21,089 bases of DNA from NCBI GenBank assembly GCA_005880755.1, contig VBGV01000021.1, positions 1-21,089 on the forward strand, read 5' to 3'. Under the pieces are notes generated by a model. That model worked only from the letters and a program-made list of their open reading frames with translations, ran no database searches and was not told the DNA's origin. Below are positions 14,325 to 21,089 of the stretch, piece by piece. This DNA is from Chloroflexota bacterium. GTDB lineage: Bacteria; Chloroflexota; Dormibacteria; Dormibacterales; Dormibacteraceae. Every line of letters starts with the position of its first letter. Position 1 is the first letter of the stretch. Position numbers and translations under genes: made by a program.

Positions 14325-14764
14325 CTGAGTCAGACGAGCACTATGGGGTCAAGGCGCTGCCCGAGCTCTACAAGGAATGGTCCGCCAGCGGGATGGTGGC
14401 CAACATCGGGACGCGGCTCGTCGAGGTCGACTACGGCAAGCTCGTACTCGAAGGTCACATGACTGCCGAGTCGCACGGTTTTCCGACCTCCCGTGGCCCG
14501 ATCGTGCATGGGGGCGCGATCGCCACGCTTGCCGACGAGGCACTTGCCTCGGTCGCGTTCACGGTCGCCGAGGAGGGTGAGACCACGCTCACCGCCGACT
14601 TGAAGATCGACTTCTTGCGTCCCGCCAAGCCGGGCCGCCTGGTGGCGCGAGCAACCGTGCGACACCGCACGCGGCGGTTGGCCTTTTGCGAGGCGACGGT
14701 CGAGCAGGGGCACAGCCACGTCGTGGCCGAAGCCCGGGCCGTGATCGCTTACGTCAAGGCGTAG
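14321..14764 (+). CDS. PaaI-type hotdog-fold thioesterase
   Basis: A 147-residue hotdog thioesterase of the PaaI/YiiD-type family, hydrolysing acyl-CoA, often aryl- or hydroxybenzoyl-CoA. The signature is RGPIVHGGAIATLADEALAS, with the HGG loop and the following catalytic acid, then the beta-strand TLTADLKIDFLRPAKPGRLV. ATG is taken at the ATGA overlap with the GNAT gene because the N-terminus and length fit the family; an upstream extension of the frame is a shadow of the GNAT gene. The last 11 nt overlap the stop of the convergent BNR gene. An acyl-CoA ligase sits upstream, but is separated by two genes. Confidence 0.88.
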   Translation: MTESDEHYGVKALPELYKEWSASGMVANIGTRLVEVDYGKLVLEGHMTAESHGFPTSRGPIVHGGAIATLADEALASVAFTVAEEGETTLTADLKIDFLRPAKPGRLVARATVRHRTRRLAFCEATVEQGHSHVVAEARAVIAYVKA

Positions 14765-16064
14765 GCGAAGTCTCGATCGCGGGCAGAGTCACCGTTCGCC
14801 AGTGCGCGGCGCCGTCATCGGTGCTCTGGAGCACAGGTTTGGTGGGGGTCGACCCGGCGAACCACGCGTGGTCGCGGTCGAGGACCTGGAGGGATCCCGG
14901 CACCGGTTCGATGACCCGTGTGCCTCGCGGCCCGGTCCACGTCACGCCGCCGTCCTTGCTGCTCGACCAGAGGCCGGCCCCGATCCACCACCAGTTGGAA
15001 GCGTCAAAGTAGCCGATCGCTCCGCTGGGCGCGGGGGGCCCGATCACGGCCCAGGCGCCGCCATTGTCCAGGGTGCTCAGCTGCGCCTGGTTCGGGGCCA
15101 GCTCCTGCGCGTACGGCCCTCCCGCGACCTGGTCGATCACCGTCGCGTACAGGTACGTGCGCGGCCGTCCGCCGTCGAAACCGCGCACCGTCAGCGGCGG
15201 AAAGCCGCGAATGGTTCCGCCGATTCCGGTCCGGCCCTTGATCGGCGGGAAGTAGACGACCGACGCCACCGCACCGGCGCCAGAGGTCGGCTGCACCGCG
15301 ACGAAGAATTCTCCGATTTGCGGCCAGCCCCCGAAGGGCGAGGGCAGAGGCACGCGCGACCAGGTCGCACCGAAATCGTTGGTCTTGTAGGCGTACGCAC
15401 CTTTGCCGGCGCTGGTCAGCCAGCCGGTGGTGAGGTATGAGAAGTGGATCTGAAACGCCTGGTCCGGCGCATCCACCGGCGGACCCAGGTCGTTCCACAG
15501 GCCACCTCCATCCACGGTCCGGTACAGCCTCGTCCGAGATGGCGCGGCCTGGCCCGGGTCGGTGACAAGCATCCAACCGTGGTCAGAATCCACGAACGAC
15601 CACGAGATGACGTTGCCAGGCGCATTGACCGCGGGGAGCTGCGACCAGGTGCGTCCGCCGTCGGCCGTCCGATGCAGAAGAGGTCGCGTTCCCAACAATG
15701 CGAAGACGCCAACCGAGCGGTCGAAGAACTTGACGTAGTGCGCTCGTCCATCGCCGGTCACAGACAGCTGGCGCGTCCAGGTCAGACCGCCGTCGGTCGT
15801 GTGCACGATCGCGTAGTCGCCTGACTCGAGAAGCGCGACGACCCAGCCGGTGCCGCGATCGACGAAGTCGACCGCCGCCACGCGGTACGCGGCGTGCATG
15901 AGCGGCGCCTTCGCTGACGAGCTCGACATGAACGCAGGCAGCGATGGGTGAAGAAACGCGGTTCCGGCGAGGGTGACGCTGAGCAGCGAGGCCGCGATGA
16001 GCGCGATGGCACGCCGGGCGCGGCCGCGTTGCGGCGTCCAATCGAAGTCGGGGTCGATGTCCAT
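14754..16064 (-). CDS. Membrane-anchored BNR/sialidase-type repeat protein (second of pair)
   Basis: A 436-residue protein with an acidic 13-residue N-terminus (MDIDPDFDW), one membrane anchor (about residues 19-42, RRAIALIAASLLSVTLAG) and a large outer domain. I count seven Asp-box/BNR-like turns: HTTDGGLTWTR, RTADGGRTWSQ, RTVDGGGLWND, KTNDFGATWSR, STLDNGGAWAV, SSKDGGVTWTG and STDDGAAHWRT. These S-x-D-x-G-x-x-W turns build a beta-propeller resembling Ycf48/photosystem II stability factor-like or sialidase repeats; catalytic residues of sialidases are not seen. The frame extends upstream to 16376, but that part overlaps the sister gene. ATG at 16064, five nt after its stop, is preferred; GTG at 16067 is possible. 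Function unknown: likely surface carbohydrate or protein binding. Confidence 0.82.
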   Translation of the reverse strand: MDIDPDFDWTPQRGRARRAIALIAASLLSVTLAGTAFLHPSLPAFMSSSSAKAPLMHAAYRVAAVDFVDRGTGWVVALLESGDYAIVHTTDGGLTWTRQLSVTGDGRAHYVKFFDRSVGVFALLGTRPLLHRTADGGRTWSQLPAVNAPGNVISWSFVDSDHGWMLVTDPGQAAPSRTRLYRTVDGGGLWNDLGPPVDAPDQAFQIHFSYLTTGWLTSAGKGAYAYKTNDFGATWSRVPLPSPFGGWPQIGEFFVAVQPTSGAGAVASVVYFPPIKGRTGIGGTIRGFPPLTVRGFDGGRPRTYLYATVIDQVAGGPYAQELAPNQAQLSTLDNGGAWAVIGPPAPSGAIGYFDASNWWWIGAGLWSSSKDGGVTWTGPRGTRVIEPVPGSLQVLDRDHAWFAGSTPTKPVLQSTDDGAAHWRTVTLPAIETSPTP

Positions 16065-16069
16065 CACAC

Positions 16070-17245
16070 CTACCCGGGCCTCGGGACGTTCACAGAGGTC
16101 CACGTGACGCCGCCGTCCGACGTCGTGGCGAGCGCCGAGACCGTGGAGTGCGCGGTCGAGATCATCTCCGACCACGCGTGCATGGAGTCGATCACATGCG
16201 ATGGCTGGTAGTTCCAGTCCTCGAGCAAGGGTTTGACGCCGACCCGCTGCCAGGTCTGACCGGCGTCGGAGGTCTTGAAGAGATAGCCATACCGCGAAGC
16301 CCACCAGTGGGTGTCGTCGACGAACGAGATGTCGGCAAATCTCGCCGGCTCGGGAGGAGCGGCGATTCTCCGCCACGACTCACCCGAATCGAGCGAGGTG
16401 AACGCAACCAGGTCACCGGTGAGGTCACCGACCACGGCGAGGACTCCGCGCTCGGGCAAGAGCGTGAGCAGGCCAAAGAGAAACTGGGGTTTCGGCGGCG
16501 GTTCGGGGCCGGGAACCGCTGACGGCGTCGGCACCACGTCCGGCGGGATCGGGATTGAGATCGGCCGCCAGCTCGAGCCGCCGTCAACTGTGAGCAAGAG
16601 CGTCGGCCGATCGCCGATGCCTCCGGTCCACCCCTGGCCGCTCGACTTGAAGGCCAGTGCCCCCATGCCACCCCTGCCGACCCAGTATGCGCCGGAAGGC
16701 CACACTCGTTCGACCCACGTCGCGCCACCGTCTCTCGTTGAGAGGAGCTGCAGGTCCTGCGTGGATGGATTCCAAGTCAGCGCCCATCCGCTGTCGGCGT
16801 TGGCGAAGGTGACCGCGAACGCATCCCCGGGCACCGCCAGCGGCCGCCAGTGAAGTCCGGCGTCCGACGTGCGGTAGACGACCAACGAGGGGCCGAAAAA
16901 GGAGATCACGCCGTGCCTCGCGTCGGCGAAATCAACGTCGGGGTCGCCCTGAGGCGCAGGGCCCGCGTCCTGCAGCTGCCAGTTTCTTGCCCCATCGACC
17001 GTCCTGAAAATCCAGTACCGACCCAAGCGCGTGACCAGAGCCCATCCGGTCGACGCCGTCACGAAGTCATACACCGCCGTGTAACCCGTCAAGGTGGGCG
17101 GGGCGGGAGCGACGGCTGCCGAAGGCGAGGTGGGAGTCGCAGCCCTGAGGTACAGGAAGGCCGCCACGACGATTGCCGTGAGCGCGGCGGCGATCAAAGA
17201 CGCCGCCCGTCTCGACCGTCTTGACAGCTCCGCCTTTTCATCCAT
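16070..17245 (-). CDS. Membrane-anchored BNR/sialidase-type repeat protein (first of pair)
   Basis: A 391-residue paralogue of the next gene in the same operon. It has a charged N-terminus (MDEKAELSRRSRRAAS), one membrane anchor (about 14-33, AASLIAAALTAIVVAAFLYL), an Ala/Pro/Ser/Thr linker and a domain of seven Asp-box turns: FRTVDGARNWQ, YRTSDAGLHWR, STRDGGATWVE, LTVDGGSSWRP, TSLDSGESWRR, KTSDAGQTWQR and TTSDGGVTWTS. Seven repeats suggest a seven-bladed propeller exposed outside the membrane. The stop is five nt before the ATG of the sister gene, so they are co-transcribed. The pair probably arose by duplication and may act together. Role not known. Confidence 0.84.
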   Translation of the reverse strand: MDEKAELSRRSRRAASLIAAALTAIVVAAFLYLRAATPTSPSAAVAPAPPTLTGYTAVYDFVTASTGWALVTRLGRYWIFRTVDGARNWQLQDAGPAPQGDPDVDFADARHGVISFFGPSLVVYRTSDAGLHWRPLAVPGDAFAVTFANADSGWALTWNPSTQDLQLLSTRDGGATWVERVWPSGAYWVGRGGMGALAFKSSGQGWTGGIGDRPTLLLTVDGGSSWRPISIPIPPDVVPTPSAVPGPEPPPKPQFLFGLLTLLPERGVLAVVGDLTGDLVAFTSLDSGESWRRIAAPPEPARFADISFVDDTHWWASRYGYLFKTSDAGQTWQRVGVKPLLEDWNYQPSHVIDSMHAWSEMISTAHSTVSALATTSDGGVTWTSVNVPRPG

Positions 17246-17290
17246 CGTTTGGGAAGGCTCCCGGCGCTGGCTTCCACCGGGCCTACGCGA

Positions 17291-17296
17291 TAGATT
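17291..17296 (+). promoter_or_regulatory. Putative -10 element before the GNAT gene
   Basis: TAGATT in GCGATAGATTCTG ends 8 nt before the ATG at 17305. Such spacing allows a transcript that begins at or near the start codon. No -35 is recognisable. The same CGATNA core appears before the genes at 8493 and 9405. Confidence 0.4.
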
Positions 17297-17304
17297 CTGA
17301 ATCG

Positions 17305-17826
17305 ATGGTCAGCCTGGTACGACCAGCTGAGCTGGACGACGCATCCGCGATCGCGCGAGTCCACGTCGCCACGTGGAGGTCCGCGTACCACGGATTGCTT
17401 CCCGACGACTTCCTCGCGTCGCTAAGCGAGACGCATTACGAGGAGCGCTGGCGGCGGACCCTGGGCGACAGCTCGGCGCGCATCTACGTGGCGGAGAACG
17501 TCGACGGAGTGGTGGGCTTTGCGTCCGGCGGACCGGAGCGTGCGGGCGAGAGCGGTTACGCCGGCGAGCTCTATGCGATCTATGTCTTGGAGGACGCGCA
17601 GGCTCGTGGTCATGGACGCCGCCTGGTGCAGGCAGTCGTGGGCGGCCTCCGCGAGGTGGGCCTCGAGGACATGATCGTCTGGGTCCTCCGCGACAACACC
17701 GCGGCTCGCGGTTTTTACGAGCGCCTGGGCGGGGTATACGTGCGGTCCCAGCCGATCACGATCGGCTCCGCTGAGCTGGAGGAGGTCTCGTACGGCTGGA
17801 AATCGCTGAGCGACGTTCGCTACTGA
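17305..17826 (+). CDS. GNAT-family N-acetyltransferase
   Basis: A 173-residue single-domain GNAT enzyme transferring acetyl from acetyl-CoA to an amine. Seen are the N-terminal LVRPAELDDASAIARVHVAT, WRSAYHGLLPDDFL (common in the YitH/RimI-like branch), the acyl-CoA loop AQARGHGRRLVQAV, and the C-terminal WVLRDNTAARGFYERLGG, which is the usual N-x-x-A-x-x-F-Y-E-x-x-G end. ATG at 17305 is chosen over the upstream GTG at 17221: the family N-terminus begins there and it follows TAGATT by 8 nt. The upstream part would overlap the BNR start region. The stop overlaps the convergent phosphoesterase stop by 7 nt. Substrate unknown. Confidence 0.92.
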   Translation: MVSLVRPAELDDASAIARVHVATWRSAYHGLLPDDFLASLSETHYEERWRRTLGDSSARIYVAENVDGVVGFASGGPERAGESGYAGELYAIYVLEDAQARGHGRRLVQAVVGGLREVGLEDMIVWVLRDNTAARGFYERLGGVYVRSQPITIGSAELEEVSYGWKSLSDVRY

Positions 17827-18806
17827 GGCGGGGGCAACGGCTTTTGCGTCAGGTCGAAGCAGTCTTCCATCGCGTCAGAGGCTTTCGTGCGCGCGTTGAG
17901 GGATGGAAGTCCGAAATTGGCCTGGCAGAACTTGACCAGGCTCACGTGCGAGTGCAGCGCCTTGGAGACGTATCCCGCCCGCGCGTAAGGGCTGAGCACG
18001 AGGCACCCGACCCGCCCGCCGAAGCGAAACTGCGTGCCGTCTTTCCACTTCTCCACCTCTGGCGGTGCGACGTGATCCCACCAGCCGCCCCAGTCGTCCC
18101 ACGTGATGAAGATCGCAACCTTGGCCCACAAGCCGGCCGACACCACGGCCCGGACCTGGCTCGCCGTCCACTGGCTGCCTTTGTTCACGTCACCTGCGCC
18201 CGCGGCGCGCTGCGTGGCGGTGTCGGCGGGATGCTCGCTCATGATCTCGTCGGCATACAGCCACGAAACCGAAGGCAGCTTGCCGGCGGCCGCGTCGGTC
18301 GCGAACTGCTGCCACGGGAGTTTCTTGCCCGCCGTGTACTTGATGAACTCGAAGGCGTAACCGTTGTAGTTGGTCCAGGACAACCTCGCCGTGTCCAGCT
18401 GAGACGGCAGCGACGGCTGGTCGTACAGCGGCGGCCCTGGATGTTTCCGGTAACTGGTCGACGGGTTGTCGACGAGCTTCGAGTCGGCCATGATCAGCAT
18501 CAGGTGGTTCGGCGTGGATGGCCCGGCCACGTCGGTGTAGTAGTTGTCGCAGAGAGTGAACTGCCTCGCGTAACCCCAGTAGGACGCGATATCGCTCTGC
18601 GGAAACGCGAGGCGAGGCGCGGTCTTGTCGCGCGTGAGCCATGCCGCGTGGCGGTGGTCGGGGTCCTTGGGTGGGGGGTTGGGGCTCGCCGCCAGCGCGA
18701 CGCCGTTGCCGCCGGGAAACTTGCCGAAGTAATTGTCGTAGCCGTGGTTCTCCTTGACGATGATCACGACGTGCTCGATCGGGCTCTTTTTGGTGCTCAA
18801 ATGCAC
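17820..18806 (-). CDS. Phosphoesterase family protein (acid phosphatase AcpA/phospholipase C-like), no signal peptide
   Basis: A 328-residue member of the PF04185 phosphoesterase family (AcpA, phospholipase C, alkaline-phosphatase fold). Metal and catalytic motifs are present in order: HVVIIVKENHGYDNYFG (E-N-H), DVAGPSTPNHLMLIMA (the nucleophile should be the Ser or Thr in GPSTPN), SWLYADEIMSEHP and FITWDDWGGWWDHVAPP (D-D and D-H). It also ends with a SPYARAGYVS block usual for the family. Family members are normally secreted, but no signal peptide is found here with GTG 18806, TTG 18800 or the longer frame. The start GTG 18806 or TTG 18800 overlaps the end of the zincin-like gene, so the two are translationally coupled. 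Phospho-monoester or -diester substrates cannot be told apart. Confidence 0.86.
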   Translation of the reverse strand: MHLSTKKSPIEHVVIIVKENHGYDNYFGKFPGGNGVALAASPNPPPKDPDHRHAAWLTRDKTAPRLAFPQSDIASYWGYARQFTLCDNYYTDVAGPSTPNHLMLIMADSKLVDNPSTSYRKHPGPPLYDQPSLPSQLDTARLSWTNYNGYAFEFIKYTAGKKLPWQQFATDAAAGKLPSVSWLYADEIMSEHPADTATQRAAGAGDVNKGSQWTASQVRAVVSAGLWAKVAIFITWDDWGGWWDHVAPPEVEKWKDGTQFRFGGRVGCLVLSPYARAGYVSKALHSHVSLVKFCQANFGLPSLNARTKASDAMEDCFDLTQKPLPPPQ

Positions 18807-19534
18807 TTGCGCTGCTGGTTCGACCACTCGAGCTGCACCAGATAGTCGCCGAGCCGCTTCGTCTGCCATGCGCAGATGTCGCCGATCTCGCCGTTCTGGT
18901 CGTCGTACCAGCCCCGGCCCGGCACCGGGTCGGTGATCGCTTCGCACAGCTCGTGCGAGCTGGTCGATGTGAGCGCGTCGAAGACTGTGAGGGCGCCGGT
19001 GCATCCGCCGCAGTCGGGGTATGGCATGACCGCGTAGAACACCTTGTCATCGATGGCGCTGTGGTATCCGCAAAAATTCACGCACGACGAGCCGCCGTCG
19101 AGCCCGACGGTCACGCCAGGTGGAAGGAACACGAAGTACAGCGAGTTCGCGGTCGGCTGCGGCACCGCGGGATCGGAGGCAATCTCCTCCTGGACGAAAC
19201 GCTGGATATCGGCGTCCTCCACGCTCGGAGGAGGCGCGGTGGTGAGAGCTATGGCGCCGCTGCGCGAGCCGTGCGTGATCGCGAAGTCCAGCGTGCTGTA
19301 TTCCGACAGCTGATCCATCAGTGGGCTGGCCAGCACGAAGACGAAGAAATCGTTCAGCTGCTGCACGAGCGCGGACTGCGGCGCCTGCTGCCAGGCGTCG
19401 CCCCAGAAGAAGAGAAAGGCCTCCACCGACGCGAGCAGCGGCCCACTTCGATATGTGAGCTGCGGCCTGACGACCGGCGCCGCCGCCTCCAGCCGGAGCG
19501 GCACGATCCGAATGGGTTGCACAGCCATCCCCAT
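18797..19534 (-). CDS. EXORDIUM/Phi_1-like or zincin-like hypothetical protein with HExxE motif
   Basis: A 245-residue protein without signal peptide or membrane segment. I do not recognise an established bacterial name. The layout recalls plant EXORDIUM/Phi_1 proteins and bacterial zincin-like relatives: TYRSGPLLASVEAFLFFWGD at the start, a GVTVGLDGGSSCVNFCGYHS loop, and the hallmark SHELCEAITDP (His194, Glu195, Glu198, Asp202), then GWYDDQNGEIGDICAW. This is HExxE rather than HExxH, so a metal site is plausible but protease activity is unproven. Five cysteines (151, 155, 175, 178, 187 or later) suggest disulfides or a metal. ATG at 19534 is used; a second ATG at 19528 is possible. It is followed with overlap by the phosphoesterase gene. 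Confidence 0.62.
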   Translation of the reverse strand: MGMAVQPIRIVPLRLEAAAPVVRPQLTYRSGPLLASVEAFLFFWGDAWQQAPQSALVQQLNDFFVFVLASPLMDQLSEYSTLDFAITHGSRSGAIALTTAPPPSVEDADIQRFVQEEIASDPAVPQPTANSLYFVFLPPGVTVGLDGGSSCVNFCGYHSAIDDKVFYAVMPYPDCGGCTGALTVFDALTSTSSHELCEAITDPVPGRGWYDDQNGEIGDICAWQTKRLGDYLVQLEWSNQQRKCI

Positions 19535-19688
19535 ATCTAGCTATGGCGTTTCGCACGCCGTTCTTGCGAAGTTAGCGAATTGCGCACCTTTGGCGCCAAC
19601 GAGGTCCTTCCGACGCGCGCCATGCGCATCGCCGGCGCCATCGGTGCGTTATCGCGCCATCTTCATCAGGAATACTGGCAGAGCCGTG

Positions 19689-20462
19689 ATGACCCCAAGC
19701 CTCGGCCAAGCACGGTGGGACGTGATCCCACCGGGTCCTCATCCGGCGCACATGCACATGGCGCTCGACGAGGTCTTGCTCCAGCAGGTGATGAGCGGAC
19801 AACGCCCGCCGACGATGCGCTTATGGCGGTGGATCGAACGCGCGCTGGTGATCGGATCGCATCAATCCGTGATGAACGAGGTCGACCTCGCCGCGGCCGA
19901 GGATCTCGGATTCGTCATCACGCGACGCATGAGCGGGGGCGGCGCGATGCTCTGCGAGCCCGACCGCACGATCACATACTCGATGTACCTGCCGGATTCG
20001 ATCGTCGCGGGGATCAGCTTTCGCAAGTCATACGCGCTGCTCGACGGATGGGCCGTGCGCGCGTTCAATGAGCTCGGCGTCCCGGCGTCCTATCGCGAGA
20101 TCAACGACATCATCTCGCCTCGCGGCAAGATCGGCGGCGCGGCGCAGGCACGGCGGCGGGGGTTCGTCTTGCATCACACGACGATGGCCCACTCGATGGA
20201 CGTCGAGCTGCTGCCCCGCTTGATCCGGCTCGGGCGGGAACGTTTGGCTGAGCGCGGCGTGCGCAGCGCCGAGAAATCCGTATCGCCCCTGTCCTGGTTC
20301 ACGAGTCTCAGCTGCGATGAGGTCGCACGGAAACTGCACGCCTATTTCACGCGGGAGTTCAACGCGAGCGACGCTGAGGTATCGCGAGCTGAGCTGGAAA
20401 TGGCGCGCCGCCTCGTCGAGTCGAAGTATTCGAGGGACGATTGGATCAACCGTCTGCCTTAG
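19689..20462 (+). CDS. Lipoate-protein ligase A-like protein (BPL/LplA/LipB domain)
   Basis: A 257-residue protein of the BPL_LplA_LipB family, which attaches lipoate, octanoate or biotin to a carrier lysine. Features: HPAHMHMALDEVLL, the substrate-loop TRRMSGGGAM (R-R-x-S-G-G-G-A-M) and NDIISPRGKIGGAAQARRRG, with the lysine in GKIGG that corresponds to the catalytic Lys of the family. The C-terminus (ARRLVESKYSRDDWI) is a usual end. The chain is shorter than E. coli LplA (about 337), lacking its accessory domain, as in octanoyltransferase LipM-type or archaeal enzymes. So octanoyl transfer is also possible. ATG at 19689 or GTG at 19686; the long upstream frame overlaps the divergent gene and is not coding. 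Stop is two nt from the next convergent stop. No lipoyl-dependent enzyme gene is adjacent. Confidence 0.86.
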   Translation: MTPSLGQARWDVIPPGPHPAHMHMALDEVLLQQVMSGQRPPTMRLWRWIERALVIGSHQSVMNEVDLAAAEDLGFVITRRMSGGGAMLCEPDRTITYSMYLPDSIVAGISFRKSYALLDGWAVRAFNELGVPASYREINDIISPRGKIGGAAQARRRGFVLHHTTMAHSMDVELLPRLIRLGRERLAERGVRSAEKSVSPLSWFTSLSCDEVARKLHAYFTREFNASDAEVSRAELEMARRLVESKYSRDDWINRLP

Positions 20463-20464
20463 GG

Positions 20465-20977
20465 CTAGCTCCCGTGGGCTGCCGCCCACTCCTCGATCAG
20501 GTCCGCGCTTTGCTGGACGTGCTCGCGATAGTGGTCGCGCAGCCAGCCGATGACGTCCTCGGGGCTGGTCGGGTAAGGATCCTGCCCCTCCCCGTAGATC
20601 ACAGACGCCTTGCGCGACCAGTCTTCCTCAGCCAACTCGCAGATGATCGATCGAACCGTGGCATGGAGCTGCGCCATCTCGGCGAGGGAGCTGCGCCGCT
20701 CCGCCGGCATCAATCCGTGTTTGGCGCCTTCAAGGGCGCGCCGCACGTCGGCCGGAGGGTCCGCCGGAGCTGTCTCGGCAAAACCCGCCGCGAGGATGCC
20801 GTCGAGGACACGGCGGTAGTGCACCAGCACCCAGTTGACGTGCACCTGGAGACCGCCGAGCGAGTAGTCGTCGCCCGGCTTAAGGTACGTCAGCGCGCCG
20901 TCGGGCACCTTCGCAAAGGCCGCCTCCCATTCCTTGCGGGCGGTTTCGAAGTCGGCGAGCGCCGCTTCTCGCTCCAT
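20465..20977 (-). CDS. DinB-like metal-binding four-helix protein (second)
   Basis: A 170-residue protein of the DinB/DUF664-type superfamily, with helical, charged sequence and three candidate metal-binding histidine sites: GLQVHVNWVLVHY (about 43-55), LHATVRS (about 103-109) and WLRDHYREHVQQ (about 144-155). It ends in a helix, so it seems complete. It differs widely from the DinB-like protein at 3541 (length, N-terminus), so the two are not a recent duplication. ATG at 20977 lies 12 nt after the stop of the transporter-protein gene upstream on the same strand, which makes co-transcription likely. Function unknown; many family members are thiol transferases or hydrolases. Confidence 0.78.
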   Translation of the reverse strand: MEREAALADFETARKEWEAAFAKVPDGALTYLKPGDDYSLGGLQVHVNWVLVHYRRVLDGILAAGFAETAPADPPADVRRALEGAKHGLMPAERRSSLAEMAQLHATVRSIICELAEEDWSRKASVIYGEGQDPYPTSPEDVIGWLRDHYREHVQQSADLIEEWAAAHGS

Positions 20978-20989
20978 CCGGTCCGAACG

Positions 20990-21089
20990 TTAGCTGAAGT
21001 AGTTGTGCTTTTCCAGGTAGGCCTTGGCGATCGCGTCGGGGTCCTTGTGCTGGGTTGACGCCTGGGAGTTCATGTCCACGAGATCCGCC
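20990..21089 (-). CDS. C-terminal end of a probable glycine-betaine/quaternary-amine ABC transporter binding protein (partial)
   Basis: Only the last 32 residues and the TAA stop are in the window; the gene continues past the right edge. The tail reads ADLVDMNSQASTQHKD, then a helix ending in AKAYLEKHNYFS. The pattern (…KDPxxIAKAYLxxH/G…) is the usual C-terminus of OpuAC/ProX-type substrate-binding proteins (PF04069) for glycine betaine, carnitine or choline. With so little sequence this is suggestive, not firm. A transporter for quaternary amines would fit the MttB locus about 15 kb away, but the two need not be linked. It shares its strand with the DinB-like gene directly downstream. Confidence 0.55.
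   Translation of the reverse strand, partial: ADLVDMNSQASTQHKDPDAIAKAYLEKHNYFS

Noticed and set aside
18797..18806. A frameshift splitting a single fusion of zincin-like protein and phosphoesterase
   Set aside because: The zincin-like protein ends in a family-like C-terminus (WSNQQRKCI) and the phosphoesterase begins at its normal N-terminus, so an overlap of two genes explains it better.
17844..18845. A 333-codon + strand frame across the phosphoesterase gene
   Set aside because: Antisense shadow; Arg/Val-rich translation without motifs, while PF04185 motifs are on the - strand.
1..21089. CRISPR array, tRNA, rRNA or transposon
   Set aside because: No regularly spaced repeats, no recognisable cloverleaf or rRNA sequence, and no transposase or terminal inverted repeats were seen on either strand.

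Overview
The window is GC-rich and gene-dense, with almost no non-coding space and frequent 4-nt start/stop overlaps. Neighbouring convergent genes often overlap tail to tail. Two lipoproteins have Pro/Ser/Thr linkers, and many genes start with GTG or TTG. Several genes carry a TANNNT -10-like element only 7-12 nt before the start codon. Together these suggest a soil or sediment bacterium of the Actinobacteriota/Chloroflexota/Dormibacterota type. This placement is an inference from style and gene content; no rRNA or marker gene is present.

Left part (1-5885): a corrinoid-dependent demethylation locus. On the + strand lie the corrinoid activation protein (RACo, 5' end cut off), a DUF1638 protein, a secreted esterase, a small PF13769 protein and a DinB-like protein. 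On the - strand, converging on these, lie an MttB-family methyltransferase without an in-frame amber codon and an FchA-like cyclodeaminase/cyclohydrolase. The likely scheme is: MttB moves a methyl group from a quaternary amine (glycine betaine or similar) to a corrinoid protein; RACo re-reduces that protein; the methyl group passes to tetrahydrofolate; FchA helps oxidise the C1 unit. The corrinoid protein and the methyl-THF transferase are not in the window and may lie upstream of position 1.

Middle (6030-14764): a stand-alone UPF1/DNA2-like SF1 helicase with a zinc ribbon, a HIT protein, a small lipoprotein with a beta-sandwich-like tail, a beta-propeller-like lipoprotein, an acyl-CoA ligase, an IolE-like TIM-barrel protein with altered active-site motifs, a tandem GNAT protein and a PaaI-type thioesterase.

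Right part (14754-21089): two adjacent membrane-anchored BNR-repeat proteins (seven repeats each), a GNAT protein, an EXORDIUM/zincin-like protein overlapping an acid phosphatase/phospholipase C-family phosphoesterase, a lipoate-protein-ligase-like protein, a second DinB-like protein, and the last 32 residues of what looks like a glycine-betaine-type ABC transporter binding protein. I saw no RNA genes, insertion sequences, CRISPR arrays or phage genes. No non-coding stretch exceeds about 160 bases.
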